This document shows, in pieces, positions 38,163 through 48,300 of a stretch of DNA of 56,562 bases. Position 1 is the stretch's first letter. Every line of letters starts with the position of its first letter. Location: the NCBI RefSeq assembly GCF_000711875.1, contig NZ_JONM01000026.1, positions 1 through 56,562 of the forward strand, read 5' to 3'. The stretch is from Andreprevotia chitinilytica DSM 18519. GTDB lineage: Bacteria; Pseudomonadota; Gammaproteobacteria; Burkholderiales; Chitinibacteraceae. The position numbers and the translations under genes were made by a program. A model generated the notes under the pieces. The model was not told the origin of the DNA. It made no database searches and worked only from the letters and a program-made list of their open reading frames with translations.

Positions 38163-40658
38163 ATGGCTGCTTCGCGATTCCTCGACTACATCAACGGCAC
38201 ACTGTCCGGACGGTCGCTGGTTCGCATGGGGCTGCGCATTGCCGTCGTCATTATCGCTGCCACCCTCGCCACCTACTGGCACCTGTACCAGAGCCAGCTC
38301 GAACGCAATCTCGACGGCCTGCGCAATTATGTCGATGCTCGCGCACAAGCGGAGAGCGAGCAATTCCTGCTGGCCGAAACGCAGACCGGCATGATCGCCA
38401 GCGAATACCTGCGCCGGCTCAAGGCGTTTGGCGATACCGATCCACAGACAGAATTCGACGCACTCTTCGCCAAAGGCACCGACGGCAATCTGCGCGTACG
38501 GTCAGCGATCAACGACTACCAGCACAAGGCCACCGTCTTCGTGCGCGCGGATGTGCCAATCACGCCCGACCTGCGCCGCCGTGTGCTGGCCGGCTACGGT
38601 TTGCTATCCGAATGGGGCCCACTGACCACCAATCGTTTTCTGGATAGCTTCATGAACATGCCGGAGCAGCTGTCGATCAACTTCGCGCCGTTCGTCGACT
38701 GGAGTGCCACGGCGACCGCCAAAACCAATATCTGGGAATACGAAACCGTCTGGCGTGCCGACCCCAAGCGCAATCCCGGCCGCAAGCCGTTCTGGACCAG
38801 CGTCTACTTCGACGACGGCGCAAAGAAATGGATGGTGTCGCACGTTACCGTCGCCGATCTGGATGGTCGCTGGGTCGGCACCGGCGGCGAAGACATCGTG
38901 ATCGATGACTTGGTGCGGCGTACTGCCAACCAACGGCTCGGCGGCACCTACAACCTGATCGTCCGCCAGGATGGGCAGCTGATCGCTCACCCCAAACTGG
39001 CCAAGGAAATCGCCGACGCTGGCGGCAGTCTCGATGTGGAACGCCTCAAAGACCCGGCGTTGCGCGCGCTGATCAATCAGGTCAAGTCGGTGCGTGACAC
39101 GCCAACCGTGCTGGCGAGTGAAAACGGCAACTACTTCCTCGGCGTCGGGCAGATTCGCGGGCCGAACTGGCTGTTCGTCGTGGTGTATCCCACCGAGCTG
39201 CTGCGCACGGTGGCGCTTTCCAATGCGCGTTTTGTACTGGCATTGGGCGCTGTGTCGCTGCTGCTTGAGTTGCTGATTCTGTATTGGGTGCTGCGTCAGC
39301 AAGTCGGACAGCCCTTGCGCCGGCTGGTCGATGCCGCCGAACAGGTACGCGGTGGCAACTACGCCGTGAAGCTGAACTCATCCGACCATGACGAACTCGG
39401 CCAGTTGGCACGCGCCTTCACCAGCATGGCGCATACGGTCGGCGAGCGGGACAAACAACTGCTGCGTGCCGCCGAAGAACTCGCCACCGAAGCGCAGGCC
39501 ACCCGTGCCAGTGCCGACCGTCTGGCCACGCTATCCGGAATCCTGCCCGACCCGGTGTTCCGCGTGGATGCACAGGGCGTGGTGCTGGAAGCATTCGGGG
39601 CCAGCGGCAAGCTGTTCGCTGCCGACCCGCAGGGCCAAAACGTGCTCGAAACTGTGCCGCCTACCTATACCGATGCAGCCCGCTCAGCGCTGGCCGATTG
39701 CCTGGAGCTGGGCGAAGCACAACGTATCGAATATGCCCGCCTGATCAACGGCACACCCCACTGGTTTGAAGCACGCGCGCTGCAATGCCCCGCCCGCGAA
39801 GACGAACCGGAATGCGTGCTCTGGCTGGTGCGGGACATCACCGACCTGAAACTGGCCGAACTGGAACTGCGTAGCGCCCGTGACCACCTGCAAGACATCG
39901 TCCATACCCAGACCGCCGATCTGCGCGCAGCCAAGGAGCGTGCCGATGCAGCCAATCAAGCCAAGACCCAGTTCGTTTCCAATGTATCGCACGAGCTGCG
40001 GACGCCGATGCACGCCATTCTCAGTTTCGCTCGCATGGGGCAGGACAAGGCGGAGACGGCCGACCCGGCCAAGATCAAACACTACTTCGACAACATCATC
40101 GACTCGGGCGAACGCATGCTGGCGATGGTCAACGACATTCTGGATGTGACCAAGCTCGAATCAGGGAAGATGGCCTACAACTGCGGGCGGCACCCGCTCG
40201 GCGGCATCTTGCTTGGCGTGATCGCCGAACTGCAGGAGATTGCCGCACGCAAACAAATCGCCATCGAGCCCTACCGCGAGGCCACGGATGACGAAGCGTG
40301 GTGCGATCCATCCCGCATCGGCCAAGTAGTACGCAATCTGGTGTCGAACGCGATCAAGTTCAGCCCGCAGGGTGGCTTGATCCAGCTGCGCTTGACCCAC
40401 GACGGCCCGGACGCGCTGCAACTGGAAGTCACCGACCAAGGCCCCGGTATTCCGACAGATGAGCTGGAACACATCTTCGAGAAGTTCATTCAGGCTGGCG
40501 CGCCGCAAAGTGGCGGCACCGGGCTGGGCTTGGCAATCTGCCGCGAAATCATCGAAGCGCATGGCGGGCGCATCATGGCGCAGAACCGGCCGGAAAGTGG
40601 TGCGCGATTTATCGTGCGCCTGCCAAGACGGTTTCAGCTGGCCGCTGGTGGCGAATAA
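38163..40658 (+). CDS. Cache-HAMP-PAS sensor histidine kinase
   Basis: An 831-residue membrane sensor kinase without a receiver domain. It has membrane helices at about 22-40 and 353-378 around a periplasmic double-Cache-like sensor. A HAMP domain follows (about 379-430, LRRLVDAAEQVRGGNYAVKL), then a PAS domain (about 450-570, ending VRDITDLKLAE) and a short coiled coil. HisKA has VSHELRTPMHAIL (phospho-acceptor His610). The HATPase has NLVSNAIKFSP, VTDQGPGIP and GGTGLGLAICREIIEAHGG. All boxes are intact. There is no adjacent response regulator. The ATG at 38163 lacks a ribosome-binding site; the ATG at 38226 would start just before the first membrane helix and is the alternative. Confidence 0.93.
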   Translation: MAASRFLDYINGTLSGRSLVRMGLRIAVVIIAATLATYWHLYQSQLERNLDGLRNYVDARAQAESEQFLLAETQTGMIASEYLRRLKAFGDTDPQTEFDALFAKGTDGNLRVRSAINDYQHKATVFVRADVPITPDLRRRVLAGYGLLSEWGPLTTNRFLDSFMNMPEQLSINFAPFVDWSATATAKTNIWEYETVWRADPKRNPGRKPFWTSVYFDDGAKKWMVSHVTVADLDGRWVGTGGEDIVIDDLVRRTANQRLGGTYNLIVRQDGQLIAHPKLAKEIADAGGSLDVERLKDPALRALINQVKSVRDTPTVLASENGNYFLGVGQIRGPNWLFVVVYPTELLRTVALSNARFVLALGAVSLLLELLILYWVLRQQVGQPLRRLVDAAEQVRGGNYAVKLNSSDHDELGQLARAFTSMAHTVGERDKQLLRAAEELATEAQATRASADRLATLSGILPDPVFRVDAQGVVLEAFGASGKLFAADPQGQNVLETVPPTYTDAARSALADCLELGEAQRIEYARLINGTPHWFEARALQCPAREDEPECVLWLVRDITDLKLAELELRSARDHLQDIVHTQTADLRAAKERADAANQAKTQFVSNVSHELRTPMHAILSFARMGQDKAETADPAKIKHYFDNIIDSGERMLAMVNDILDVTKLESGKMAYNCGRHPLGGILLGVIAELQEIAARKQIAIEPYREATDDEAWCDPSRIGQVVRNLVSNAIKFSPQGGLIQLRLTHDGPDALQLEVTDQGPGIPTDELEHIFEKFIQAGAPQSGGTGLGLAICREIIEAHGGRIMAQNRPESGARFIVRLPRRFQLAAGGE

Positions 40659-40662
40659 ACAA

Positions 40663-41394
40663 TCAGCGCCCGAAACCCGCCAGATAAAACCCACCGAACA
40701 AGATCGGCTGATGCAACAGATAAGCCGCCAGGCTGTGCCGGCCCAGCCATCTCAGCCAGCGCGGGGCGGCATCGCCGGCTTTTGCCAGCCCGCTGACCAG
40801 GCGATAGTCACGCTCTCGCCACGCCATGCCCACCGCCATCCCCAAGAACACCACGCCAATCCATGGCAGCAGCGGTACGTAGTCCTCGGTGAGCGGTTTG
40901 TTGGCGACCAGGCCAATCCAGTTGATCCACTTCGGATCGAACGCCGTGAGCTGAACACTCAAACCGACTGCCAGCGCAGCAGCACAAAGCGCCAGTAAAG
41001 CGTTGCGCGTCAAACGCAGGCAAGCCAAGCCAATCAGCGCCGCCAAAGCGTTGAAATGCAGGATGCCGAAGTAGATATACGCGTTGGGAAACAGTTGCAG
41101 GCTGGCCGCGGTGACCAGCAAGGCCGCGCCGGCAATCTGCAGCCAGCGTTTGGTGAACCCACGGCGGCTCTGGTTTTGCGCCAAAACCAAGCTCAGCCCA
41201 ACCAGCAGCAGAAAGCTGGTGACGATCACGGTACGCCAAACGATCCAGCCCTGATCAACCAGGAACCGGAAGTGCGTGATGCCGAAGTAGGTGGTGTCGT
41301 AGCAGAAATGGTAGGCGATCATCATGCACACGGCGAAGCCGCGTGCTGCGTCGATGATGGCGAAACGGGGCGATGACGGCGGCGTTTTTTTCAT
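40663..41394 (-). CDS. HGSNAT-like (DUF1624) multi-pass membrane protein
   Basis: A 243-residue inner-membrane protein with about seven hydrophobic helices. It opens RFAIIDAARGFAVCMMIAYHF, the arginine/histidine-containing first helix typical of the DUF1624 / heparan-alpha-glucosaminide N-acetyltransferase-like family. It ends with a second conserved part, WLRWLGRHSLAAYLLHQPILFG. Such proteins are thought to transfer acyl groups across membranes; the acceptor is unknown. The start at 41394 is chosen for its position just before the first conserved helix. It is convergent with the sensor kinase, with only 4 bases between stops. Confidence 0.82.
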   Translation of the reverse strand: MKKTPPSSPRFAIIDAARGFAVCMMIAYHFCYDTTYFGITHFRFLVDQGWIVWRTVIVTSFLLLVGLSLVLAQNQSRRGFTKRWLQIAGAALLVTAASLQLFPNAYIYFGILHFNALAALIGLACLRLTRNALLALCAAALAVGLSVQLTAFDPKWINWIGLVANKPLTEDYVPLLPWIGVVFLGMAVGMAWRERDYRLVSGLAKAGDAAPRWLRWLGRHSLAAYLLHQPILFGGFYLAGFGR

Positions 41395-41486
41395 GCCGCG
41401 AGTATAGCGGCGCCTGACGCGTGGCTTGGACTCGAAAACCGAAAATCTCGCTGAGAACACAGTAGAAAAGCAAAGGCGTGGGATGT

Positions 41487-41561
41487 TGTAGGAGCGAGCT
41501 TGCTCGCGATGGCAACGTTGAATATTCCGCCATTGCCATCGCGAGCAAGCTCGCTCCTACA
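41487..41561. repeat. REP-type inverted pair (REPIN-like), second copy
   Basis: Perfect 29-base arms (41487-41515 and 41533-41561) start TGTAGGAGCGAGCTTGCTCG and enclose 17 bases. The first 24 arm bases are identical to the pair at 8930-9001; the outer boundary is the same and the loops are unrelated. It lies downstream of fba and upstream of the DUF1624 gene. Confidence 0.92.
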
Positions 41562-41611
41562 GATGTTCTTCTCAAACGGGTTTGGTTACCCCTATGGCTC
41601 AGTATCTGGTT

Positions 41612-42673
41612 TTAAGCCGGAACCGCCTGACGACGGCGTGCGTAGCGCTGCACCATCTTTTCCAGCGAAACCGGTACGATCCGCGAGCCCTGACCCACGG
41701 TGCCAAAGGCTTCGAAGCGGCTCTCGCAGACGGCGCGCATGGCGGCAATCGCTGGTTTCAGGTAGCTGCGCGGATCGAAGTCGGCGGACTTTTCAGTCAT
41801 GTGCTGACGAATCGCACCGGTCATCGCCAAGCGCAAATCGGTATCGATGTTGATCTTGCGTACGCCGTAGCGGATTGCACGCTGGATTTCTTCGACCGGC
41901 ACGCCCCATGTCGGCTTGAGATCGCCGCCGTAGTGGCGCACTTGCTCCAGCAGCTCTTGCGGCACGCTGGACGAGCCATGCAGCACCAGATGCGTTTCCG
42001 GGATTGCTTCGTGAATCTGCTTGATGCGCTCGATCGCCAGCACTTCGCCAGTCGGCGGTGCGGAGAACTTGTAGGCACCGTGGCTGGTGCCGATGGCGAT
42101 GGCCAATGCATCGACGCCGGTGGCTTCGACAAAGCGGCGGGCCTCTTGCGGATCGGTGAGCAGCTCGGCGTGGCTCAGGGCGCGGTTAGCGCCAACGCCG
42201 TCTTCCGCTTCACCCATGCCCGTGTCGAGGCGGCCAAGACAGCCCAGCTCGCCTTCCACCGATACACCACGCTCATGTGCGAATTTGACCACTTCACGCG
42301 TCACCGCCACGTTGTAGTCGTAATCGGCGGGCGTCGCGCCATCTTCACGCAGCGAACCGTCCATCATCACGCTGGAGAAACCCATGTCCATCGCGCTACG
42401 GCAGACCTGCGGCGTGGTGCCGTGATCCTGATGCATGACGATGACCAGTTGCGGATAACTGGCCACCGCCGCTTCGATCATCTTTTGCAAGAAAATCTCG
42501 CCAGCATAGCGGCGCGCACCGGCCGACGCTTGCAGGATGACCGGGCTATCAGTCGCCTCGGCAGCCTGCAGGATGGCGTGCAACTGTTCGATATTGTTGA
42601 CGTTGAAAGCAGGCACGCCGTAGCCGGTTTCGGCGGCGTGGTCGAGCACTTGACGAAGCGATGCGAGCGGCAT
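41612..42673 (-). CDS. fba: Fructose-bisphosphate aldolase, class II (Calvin-cycle subtype)
   Basis: A 353-residue zinc aldolase that interconverts fructose-1,6-bisphosphate with DHAP and GAP. It begins [22 protein letters not shown]. The zinc-site motif [12 protein letters not shown] is intact, as are [40 protein letters not shown] and the phosphate-binding [11 protein letters not shown]. The subtype follows from length and motif variants. GGAGA lies 5-6 bases before the ATG at 42673; the 27 extra upstream codons are unlikely. Confidence 0.97.
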   Translation of the reverse strand: MPLASLRQVLDHAAETGYGVPAFNVNNIEQLHAILQAAEATDSPVILQASAGARRYAGEIFLQKMIEAAVASYPQLVIVMHQDHGTTPQVCRSAMDMGFSSVMMDGSLREDGATPADYDYNVAVTREVVKFAHERGVSVEGELGCLGRLDTGMGEAEDGVGANRALSHAELLTDPQEARRFVEATGVDALAIAIGTSHGAYKFSAPPTGEVLAIERIKQIHEAIPETHLVLHGSSSVPQELLEQVRHYGGDLKPTWGVPVEEIQRAIRYGVRKINIDTDLRLAMTGAIRQHMTEKSADFDPRSYLKPAIAAMRAVCESRFEAFGTVGQGSRIVPVSLEKMVQRYARRRQAVPA

Positions 42674-42848
42674 GGCGGTCTCCGGGCGGTTTGGATTGGG
42701 TTGTGCAATGCACAAACAATAGCTCCGCTTACAAGGCCGCCCCAATCGGGACATTCAGCATTGGGGAAAGTACGACGAGCTTGGCTTCATGCGGACTTTC
42801 TCGCCTGCGCACCGAGAAACCAACGCCAGGCCACAAGAAACCCACAAG

Positions 42849-42880
42849 AAAAAAGCCGTCTCACGACGGCTTTTTTTTTG
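42849..42880. terminator. Terminator downstream of the PilZ-like gene
   Basis: GCCGTC-tcac-GACGGC is preceded by AAAAAA and followed by a run of nine T on the plus strand. On the minus strand it follows the stop at 42910 by about 30 bases and has a T-run of six, so it ends that transcript before fba. Confidence 0.88.
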
Positions 42881-42909
42881 CTGTTTCGAACTCAGATCAG
42901 AGATGCAGC

Positions 42910-44538
42910 TCAGCGAGCTTGCCCCGCTGGGACGACATGCACGCGTTCGTAATCGACACCGCGCTCGATCAGCGCTTCGACACGCATCTTGCGGATCAAT
43001 TCTCCGTCCCACCATTCGATCAGACGCCCACGGCGGAACCAGCCCACCGGCACGAGGAAAGTCAGTTGGGCCTTGAGCGCTGCAATCGCTGGCAGCGACA
43101 TCCCTTCGCTCCAGCCGCGACGGTCGGAATGGGCAAGTTCAATCGGTCGCAGCATGGCGGCGGCAGGCTGCCCTGGCAGCAAGCGGACACCAATCGACAA
43201 CCAGCGTTCGCCCTCGAACTCCTCTTGCTGCAGCCAGCGCACCACGGCGGCGAAATACTTGCCATCCAGTTCGACCGAAAGCAGCTGCTGCAGCGCAATC
43301 CGGGCGCCACCAGTCGCCTTGCGTGCCAAGCGCAAGCCTTGCGCGGATTCATTGCGCACTTGCCAGACTTCTCTGGGCGGCAGCTCAGCGTGTGTTTTGG
43401 GGCTGGAGGACGAGCGCTGACCAAACAGCGCAAACCGCACCGCATCTTCCTCACGCATGCTCGCTGGCGCTTCATCCGGTGCGCCGAACTCCGCGCCGCC
43501 GATCAACGCAGTTTGTTTGGCCAACCCGAAGACAACATGCAGTTCGCGCTGGGTATCGTGACGGATCGCACGCTCGCTTGGGTGTTCGCACCAAGTGCGA
43601 TACAGCTCGACCAGCAAGCTTTCGACCACGCTGGCGGCGAATTGCGTGCCCAAACCCAGTTTTTCCGGGCTTTCGCCCTGGCGCAACAGCTTGATCCGGC
43701 GCGACAGCGCCTGTGCCAACTGGTAGGTATCGAGTTCGCGGATCGCCGGGCCGGTGAGGCGGGGCTCGACGCGGCGCGGCGGACCGGGTTCGTCGAGATG
43801 AATCTGCAAGCTGCCACGACCGGGCAGCGATGGGGCTTCTTCGGACAGCGGCGCGCGTTGCGCCAGCATCGGCAACCGCTCGTCGAGCCAAAGGATCTGA
43901 CGACCGGTGAAGTGGTACGGCGCAGAACCAGCCAGCAACAAGGCGTGGATGAACACTTGCTGCGGTGTTGCCACGCCGGACAGCGTCAGCAGGCTGTCCT
44001 TGGCCGGTTTTTCAGCCAGCCCGGCCGATTCGGCAATCGCGTAATAGTTATACAGTTGTGCCCATAGCGCGGTCGGAATCGGCTGGAAAATCAGCAGCGA
44101 ATCCCGCGCTTGCAAGCACAGGTAGCGCAGGCTGCGTTGCGCCAGCAACGCCTGGTGGTCAACGGTATCGGGGGAGCCTTCGAGTGCCGCGCGCCAACAA
44201 CGGGCATAAGCCTGACCCAGCGCCTGCCATAGCTGACATACACCCGACCAGGTCTTGTCTTCGTCCGGGGCCAGCGGCAGGGCACGACCGAGGAAGCGGT
44301 CGATCAGCGAGCCTTGCACCAGATGGATCGGCTCACGCAACAGCTCAAGGATCTTGAGCGTTTCATAAGGTGCGATCGAGCTATCCGCCAAGGCTTCGAT
44401 GGCTTCAAGCAACTCGCCATGCGCAACCGGGGCATTGATCAACGGCAATAGCATAAGCCATGCCTTGGCCGAGCGGGCATCCTGGAACGGCGGTTCGGTC
44501 GCGCCGGTAGCGGCAGGCAATCGCGACAAATCAGTCAT
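42910..44538 (-). CDS. Uncharacterised protein with PilZ-like C-terminal region
   Basis: A 542-residue soluble protein. The N-terminal 300 residues are helical, Leu/Ala-rich (RSAKAWLMLLPLINAP, LLREPIHLVQGSLIDRFLGR) and resemble no enzyme I know. The C-terminal part (about 385-475) has VWQVRNESAQGLRLARK and a following beta-rich stretch with VVRWLQQEEFEGERWLSIGVRLLPG. The NxSxxG piece matches the second half of the PilZ c-di-GMP motif, but the upstream RxxxR is not evident. So a c-di-GMP effector role is possible but unproven. AGGA precedes the ATG by 6 bases. It is 23 bases after the HIT gene, possibly in one transcript. Confidence 0.55.
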   Translation of the reverse strand: MTDLSRLPAATGATEPPFQDARSAKAWLMLLPLINAPVAHGELLEAIEALADSSIAPYETLKILELLREPIHLVQGSLIDRFLGRALPLAPDEDKTWSGVCQLWQALGQAYARCWRAALEGSPDTVDHQALLAQRSLRYLCLQARDSLLIFQPIPTALWAQLYNYYAIAESAGLAEKPAKDSLLTLSGVATPQQVFIHALLLAGSAPYHFTGRQILWLDERLPMLAQRAPLSEEAPSLPGRGSLQIHLDEPGPPRRVEPRLTGPAIRELDTYQLAQALSRRIKLLRQGESPEKLGLGTQFAASVVESLLVELYRTWCEHPSERAIRHDTQRELHVVFGLAKQTALIGGAEFGAPDEAPASMREEDAVRFALFGQRSSSSPKTHAELPPREVWQVRNESAQGLRLARKATGGARIALQQLLSVELDGKYFAAVVRWLQQEEFEGERWLSIGVRLLPGQPAAAMLRPIELAHSDRRGWSEGMSLPAIAALKAQLTFLVPVGWFRRGRLIEWWDGELIRKMRVEALIERGVDYERVHVVPAGQAR

Positions 44539-44561
44539 GAGCGATCCTAATTCTTTAGGCT

Positions 44562-44975
44562 CTAAAACAAAGCGCCAATACGTTGTTGCAACTCTGCGAG
44601 CTGGGCCGGGGTTACCGACACGACAGCGTCTGGCCGGCTTGGCGCCGTCCAGATCGGATTCGGGAAATGCCGATCGTCCCGCCAGCGCGGGATCACATGC
44701 CAGTGCACATGCGGCACGACATTGCCCAAGCTCGCGAGATTGATCTTGTCTGGATTCAGTGTATCCCGGATTACCGTCTCAACGGCAAACACCCGTTGCA
44801 TCAATGTTGCCCGTTCACTTTCGGACAAATCGCTCATTTCCGCGACATGCCGATTGAGAATGACCCGACAAAAACCGGGATAACCGGGTTCATCGACGAG
44901 AACGACGCGGCACAGCGCGTCTTCGCCGAGTATTTCTCCTCCAGACTCCTGACATAACGCACATTCGAAGTGCAT
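44562..44975 (-). CDS. HIT family nucleotide-binding protein
   Basis: A 137-residue histidine-triad protein that would hydrolyse or transfer nucleotide monophosphate groups, for example on diadenosine polyphosphates or AMP derivatives. It has CALCQESGGEIL near the start, VILNRHVAEMSDL, and the active-site triad VVPHVHWHVIPRW. The ATG at 44975 is preferred since AGGAA lies 6 bases upstream; the ATG at 44981 touches that site. A large nested palindrome starts 13 bases upstream, so the leader may be strongly folded. Confidence 0.92.
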   Translation of the reverse strand: MHFECALCQESGGEILGEDALCRVVLVDEPGYPGFCRVILNRHVAEMSDLSESERATLMQRVFAVETVIRDTLNPDKINLASLGNVVPHVHWHVIPRWRDDRHFPNPIWTAPSRPDAVVSVTPAQLAELQQRIGALF

Positions 44976-44987
44976 GGTCATTTCCTA

Positions 44988-45253
44988 GGGCCTGCTTACG
45001 TTTATTTCACGGCTGCGTTTGGGGTAGTTCGGGCGTAGCGTTGGGTCGTGGAGCGAGCCGTGGTGTCTACACCACAAGCGATTCACGACACGGCGATCCG
45101 CCCGAAATCCCCCAAACCCGCAGGGCTGGGCCAGAAAAAGGCCATTCACGTTGTTGTACTCCTAGGTAATAACCGGTTATTGCCGTCGTCGCACGCCTAG
45201 TGCCTGGCCTTTTTCTGGCCCAGCGCAGCCGCGAAATAAACGTAAGCAGGCCC
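44988..45253. repeat. Composite nested palindrome: 30-bp outer stem enclosing two hairpins
   Basis: The outer arms 44988-45017 and 45224-45253 (GGGCCTGCTTACGTTTATTT...) match at 29 of 30 positions. Inside are two further hairpins. Hairpin one has arms 45018-45035 and 45099-45116 (15 of 18) with an interior AGCGA ... GTGGTGT-ct-ACACCAC ... AGCGA. Hairpin two has perfect 20-base arms 45125-45144 and 45205-45224 (GCTGGGCCAGAAAAAGGCCA), with an interior palindrome AATAACCGGTTATT. The whole could fold as a three-way junction. It fills most of the 394-base gap between the FAD/Fe-S gene and the HIT gene; about 45 bases after it show no feature before the hairpin at 45296. Confidence 0.9.
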
Positions 45254-45295
45254 TTATTTGGCCTGAATTATTTAACAAGCCGAGCGGATAAACAA

Positions 45296-45324
45296 CGGGG
45301 GCATAACTTTGCAGTCATGCCCCC
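45296..45324 (-). terminator. Possible terminator of the FAD/Fe-S oxidoreductase gene
   Basis: GGGGGCAT and ATGCCCCC are separated by 12 bases, about 45 bases beyond the stop at 45370. On the minus strand the stem is followed by GTTGTTTATCC, a weak T-rich tail. Confidence 0.45.
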
Positions 45325-45369
45325 ATCCTTATCCCGAACGTGAATCGGGAATTACCGCAACCACAGCAT

Positions 45370-48300
45370 TTATAGCAATACGCGCTCGATGCCGCCGTTG
45401 CGCGCTTTCTCGACATAGTCCGGCATCCAGTCCGCGCCGAGCACGTGCTTGGCGATTTCGACCACGATGTAATCGGCTTCGGTGCCGGAATCGTCGTTGT
45501 AGCGTTGCAAGCCCTGCAGGCAGGATGGGCAGGAGGTCAGCACCTTGACCGGCGTCTCCGCCCCCGATTCCTTACGCAATTTCTCAGCACCGGCCCGCAT
45601 CTCCTCTTCCTTGCGGAAGCGAACCTGCGTAGCGATTTGCGGCTTGGAAACGCCGAACGTCCCCGATTCGCCGCAGCAACGATCGTTCAGATCGACCTGC
45701 GTACCCATCAGCTGATTGGCCACTTCGATGCCTTTGTACTGCTTCATCGGCGTGTGGCATGGCTCGTGGTACATGTAGCGCGTACCGGCCACGCCTTCGA
45801 GGTGGACGCCCTTTTCCATCAGGTATTCGTGGATATCCAGCAGGCGGCAGCCGGGGAAAATCTGCTCGAACTGGTACTTCTGCAACTGATCCATACAGGT
45901 GCCGCAACTCACGATCACGGTCTTGATATCGAGGTAATTGAGCGTGTTGGCGACGCGATGGAACAGCACGCGGTTATCGGTGGTGATCTTGTCGCCCTTG
46001 TCGGCCTGCCCGGCCGATGTCTGCGGATAGCCGCAGCACAGGTAGCCCGGCGGCAAGACCGTGGTGGTGCCGACATGCCAGAGCATGGCCTGCGTAGCGA
46101 GCCCGACCTGACTGAACAGGCGCTCCGAACCGCAGCCGGGGAAGTAGAACACCGACTCTTGTTCTTCCATCGCCTGGGCCGGATTGCGGATCACCGGGAT
46201 GGTCGCTGCGTCTTCCACATCCAGCAGCGCGCGAGCAGTTTTCTTTGGCAACTTGCCGGGCATCGGCTTGTTGATGAAGTGGATGACCTGCGTCTTGATC
46301 GGCGGCGTGCCGAGCGTGGTCGGCGGCTGCTTCAGGAAGGGCTTGAGCAGGCCCAACTTCTTGGCCAGCTTGTGCGCCAGCCGTTGCCCTTTGTAGCCCC
46401 ACTCGATGGTGAGTTTGCGGATCAGCTTGATCGTGGCCGGGTCTTTGATCGTCAGGAAAGTCATACCCAGCGAGGTCACCGGGTTGAATTTCTTCTGACC
46501 TTCCTTACGCAGGAAATTGCGCATCGCGACCGATACATCGCCGAAGTCAATCTTCACCGGGCATGGATTCACGCAGCGATGGCAGACCGTGCAGTGATCG
46601 GCCACATCGCCCAGCTCGTCAAAATGCTTGAGCGATACGCCACGGCGAGTCTGTTCTTCGTACAGGAAGGCTTCGGTGAGCAAACCTGTCGCCAGAATCT
46701 TGTTGCGTGGGCTGTACAGCAAGTTGGCGCGCGGTACATGCGTGGTGCAGACCGGTTTGCACTTGCCGCAACGCAGGCAATCCTTGATCGAATCGGCAAT
46801 TTCGCCGATATCCGATTGCTCCAGGATCAGCGATTCCGCGCCCAGCAGGCTGAACGACGGCGTGTAGGCGTTGGTCAGGTCAGCCCCGGCCAGCAGCTTG
46901 CCCTTGTTGAAGTGACCATTCGGGTCGACCAGCTGCTTGTATTGCTCGAACGGTGCGAGTTCTTCCTTGGTGAGGAACTCGTATTTGGTAATGCCGATGC
47001 CGTGTTCGCCCGAGATCACACCATCCAGATCACGCGCCACCTGCATGATGCGCGCCACGGCGTTGTGGGCGCGTTGCAGCATGGCGTAATCGTCGGAATT
47101 CACCGGGATGTTGGTGTGCACGTTGCCGTCGCCGGCATGCATGTGCAGCGCCACCCAGGTGCGGCCCTTGAGCACTTGCTGGTGGATCGCCAGCACCGCA
47201 TCCAGCAGCGGCTTGTCGTTGCGGCTGGAGCACATCGCTTCGAAATCGGTCAGCAGTTCGCGCTTCCAGGACACGCGCAGCACGAAATCGCGCAGTGCCA
47301 GGAACACGCTTTGCGGCTGCTCTTCGGCCGAAAGCTGCTTTTCCAGCGGCATGGTCGGGAAGGCTGCGGTGTACGCCTCGAACGCATCGTCGAGGTGAGT
47401 GCGAATCCACTGCCAGTGGGTACGCGCACGGGCAATCAGCTCCAGCGCGGCAACGCGGCGGTCGCCGACCAACGCCTCGCGCGACAGCGGCGAATCCGCA
47501 AAATCAACCGGCAACACACCTTGCTCGAAGAAATCGTTCAGTTTCTCGAGCAGCTCCAGCTTGTTGTCGATCGCCAGCTCGATATTGATGCGCTCGATGG
47601 CATCCGAATACTCGCCCAGGCGGCCGAGCGGAATCACGACGTCTTCGTTGATCTTGAAGGCGTTGGTGTGCTTGGCGATGGCGGCGGTACGGGCACGGTC
47701 GAGCCAGAATTTCTTGCGCTGCTCGGCACTGGCGGCAATGAAGCCTTCGCCGCTACGTGCATTGGCAAGGCGCACGACTTGCGATGCAGCCTCACCGACG
47801 GCGATTTCGTTGTCCGAGACCAGATCGGCCACCAGCACCATCTTTGGCCGGCCTTTGCTCTTGGCCTTGGTGGCGTAACCGACGGCGCGCACATAGCGCC
47901 AATCGAGGTGTTCCAGCCCCGCCAGCTGCACATCCGGGTGACCGTCGAGGTAATCCTTGATCTCGACGATGGACGGCACGGCACGGCTGACTTCGCCGAA
48001 GAATTCCAGGCAGACGGTACGCACGTGCGCCGGCATGCGATGCAGCACAAAGCGCGCGCTGGTGATCAGGCCGTCAGTGCCTTCCTTCTGCACACCCGGC
48101 AGGCCGGACAGGAATTTATCGGTGACATCCTTGCCCAGACCTTCCTTGCGGAAGCTCTTGCCCGGAATCGATAGCACGCCTTCGGACAGCTTGGTCTTGC
48201 CATCCGGCTTGTAAGTGGTGACGCGGAAGGTGGCTTTTTCGGCGTCGTGAATCTTCGACATATTGTGGTCGAGCCGCTCGATGAACTTCCAGTTGCCATC

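Noticed and set aside
45445-48174. Open frame of 909 codons on the plus strand, opposite the FAD/Fe-S oxidoreductase
   Set aside because: Fully antisense to a gene with clear motifs. High-GC codon bias opens the opposite frame; the translation has no domain or plausible start region.
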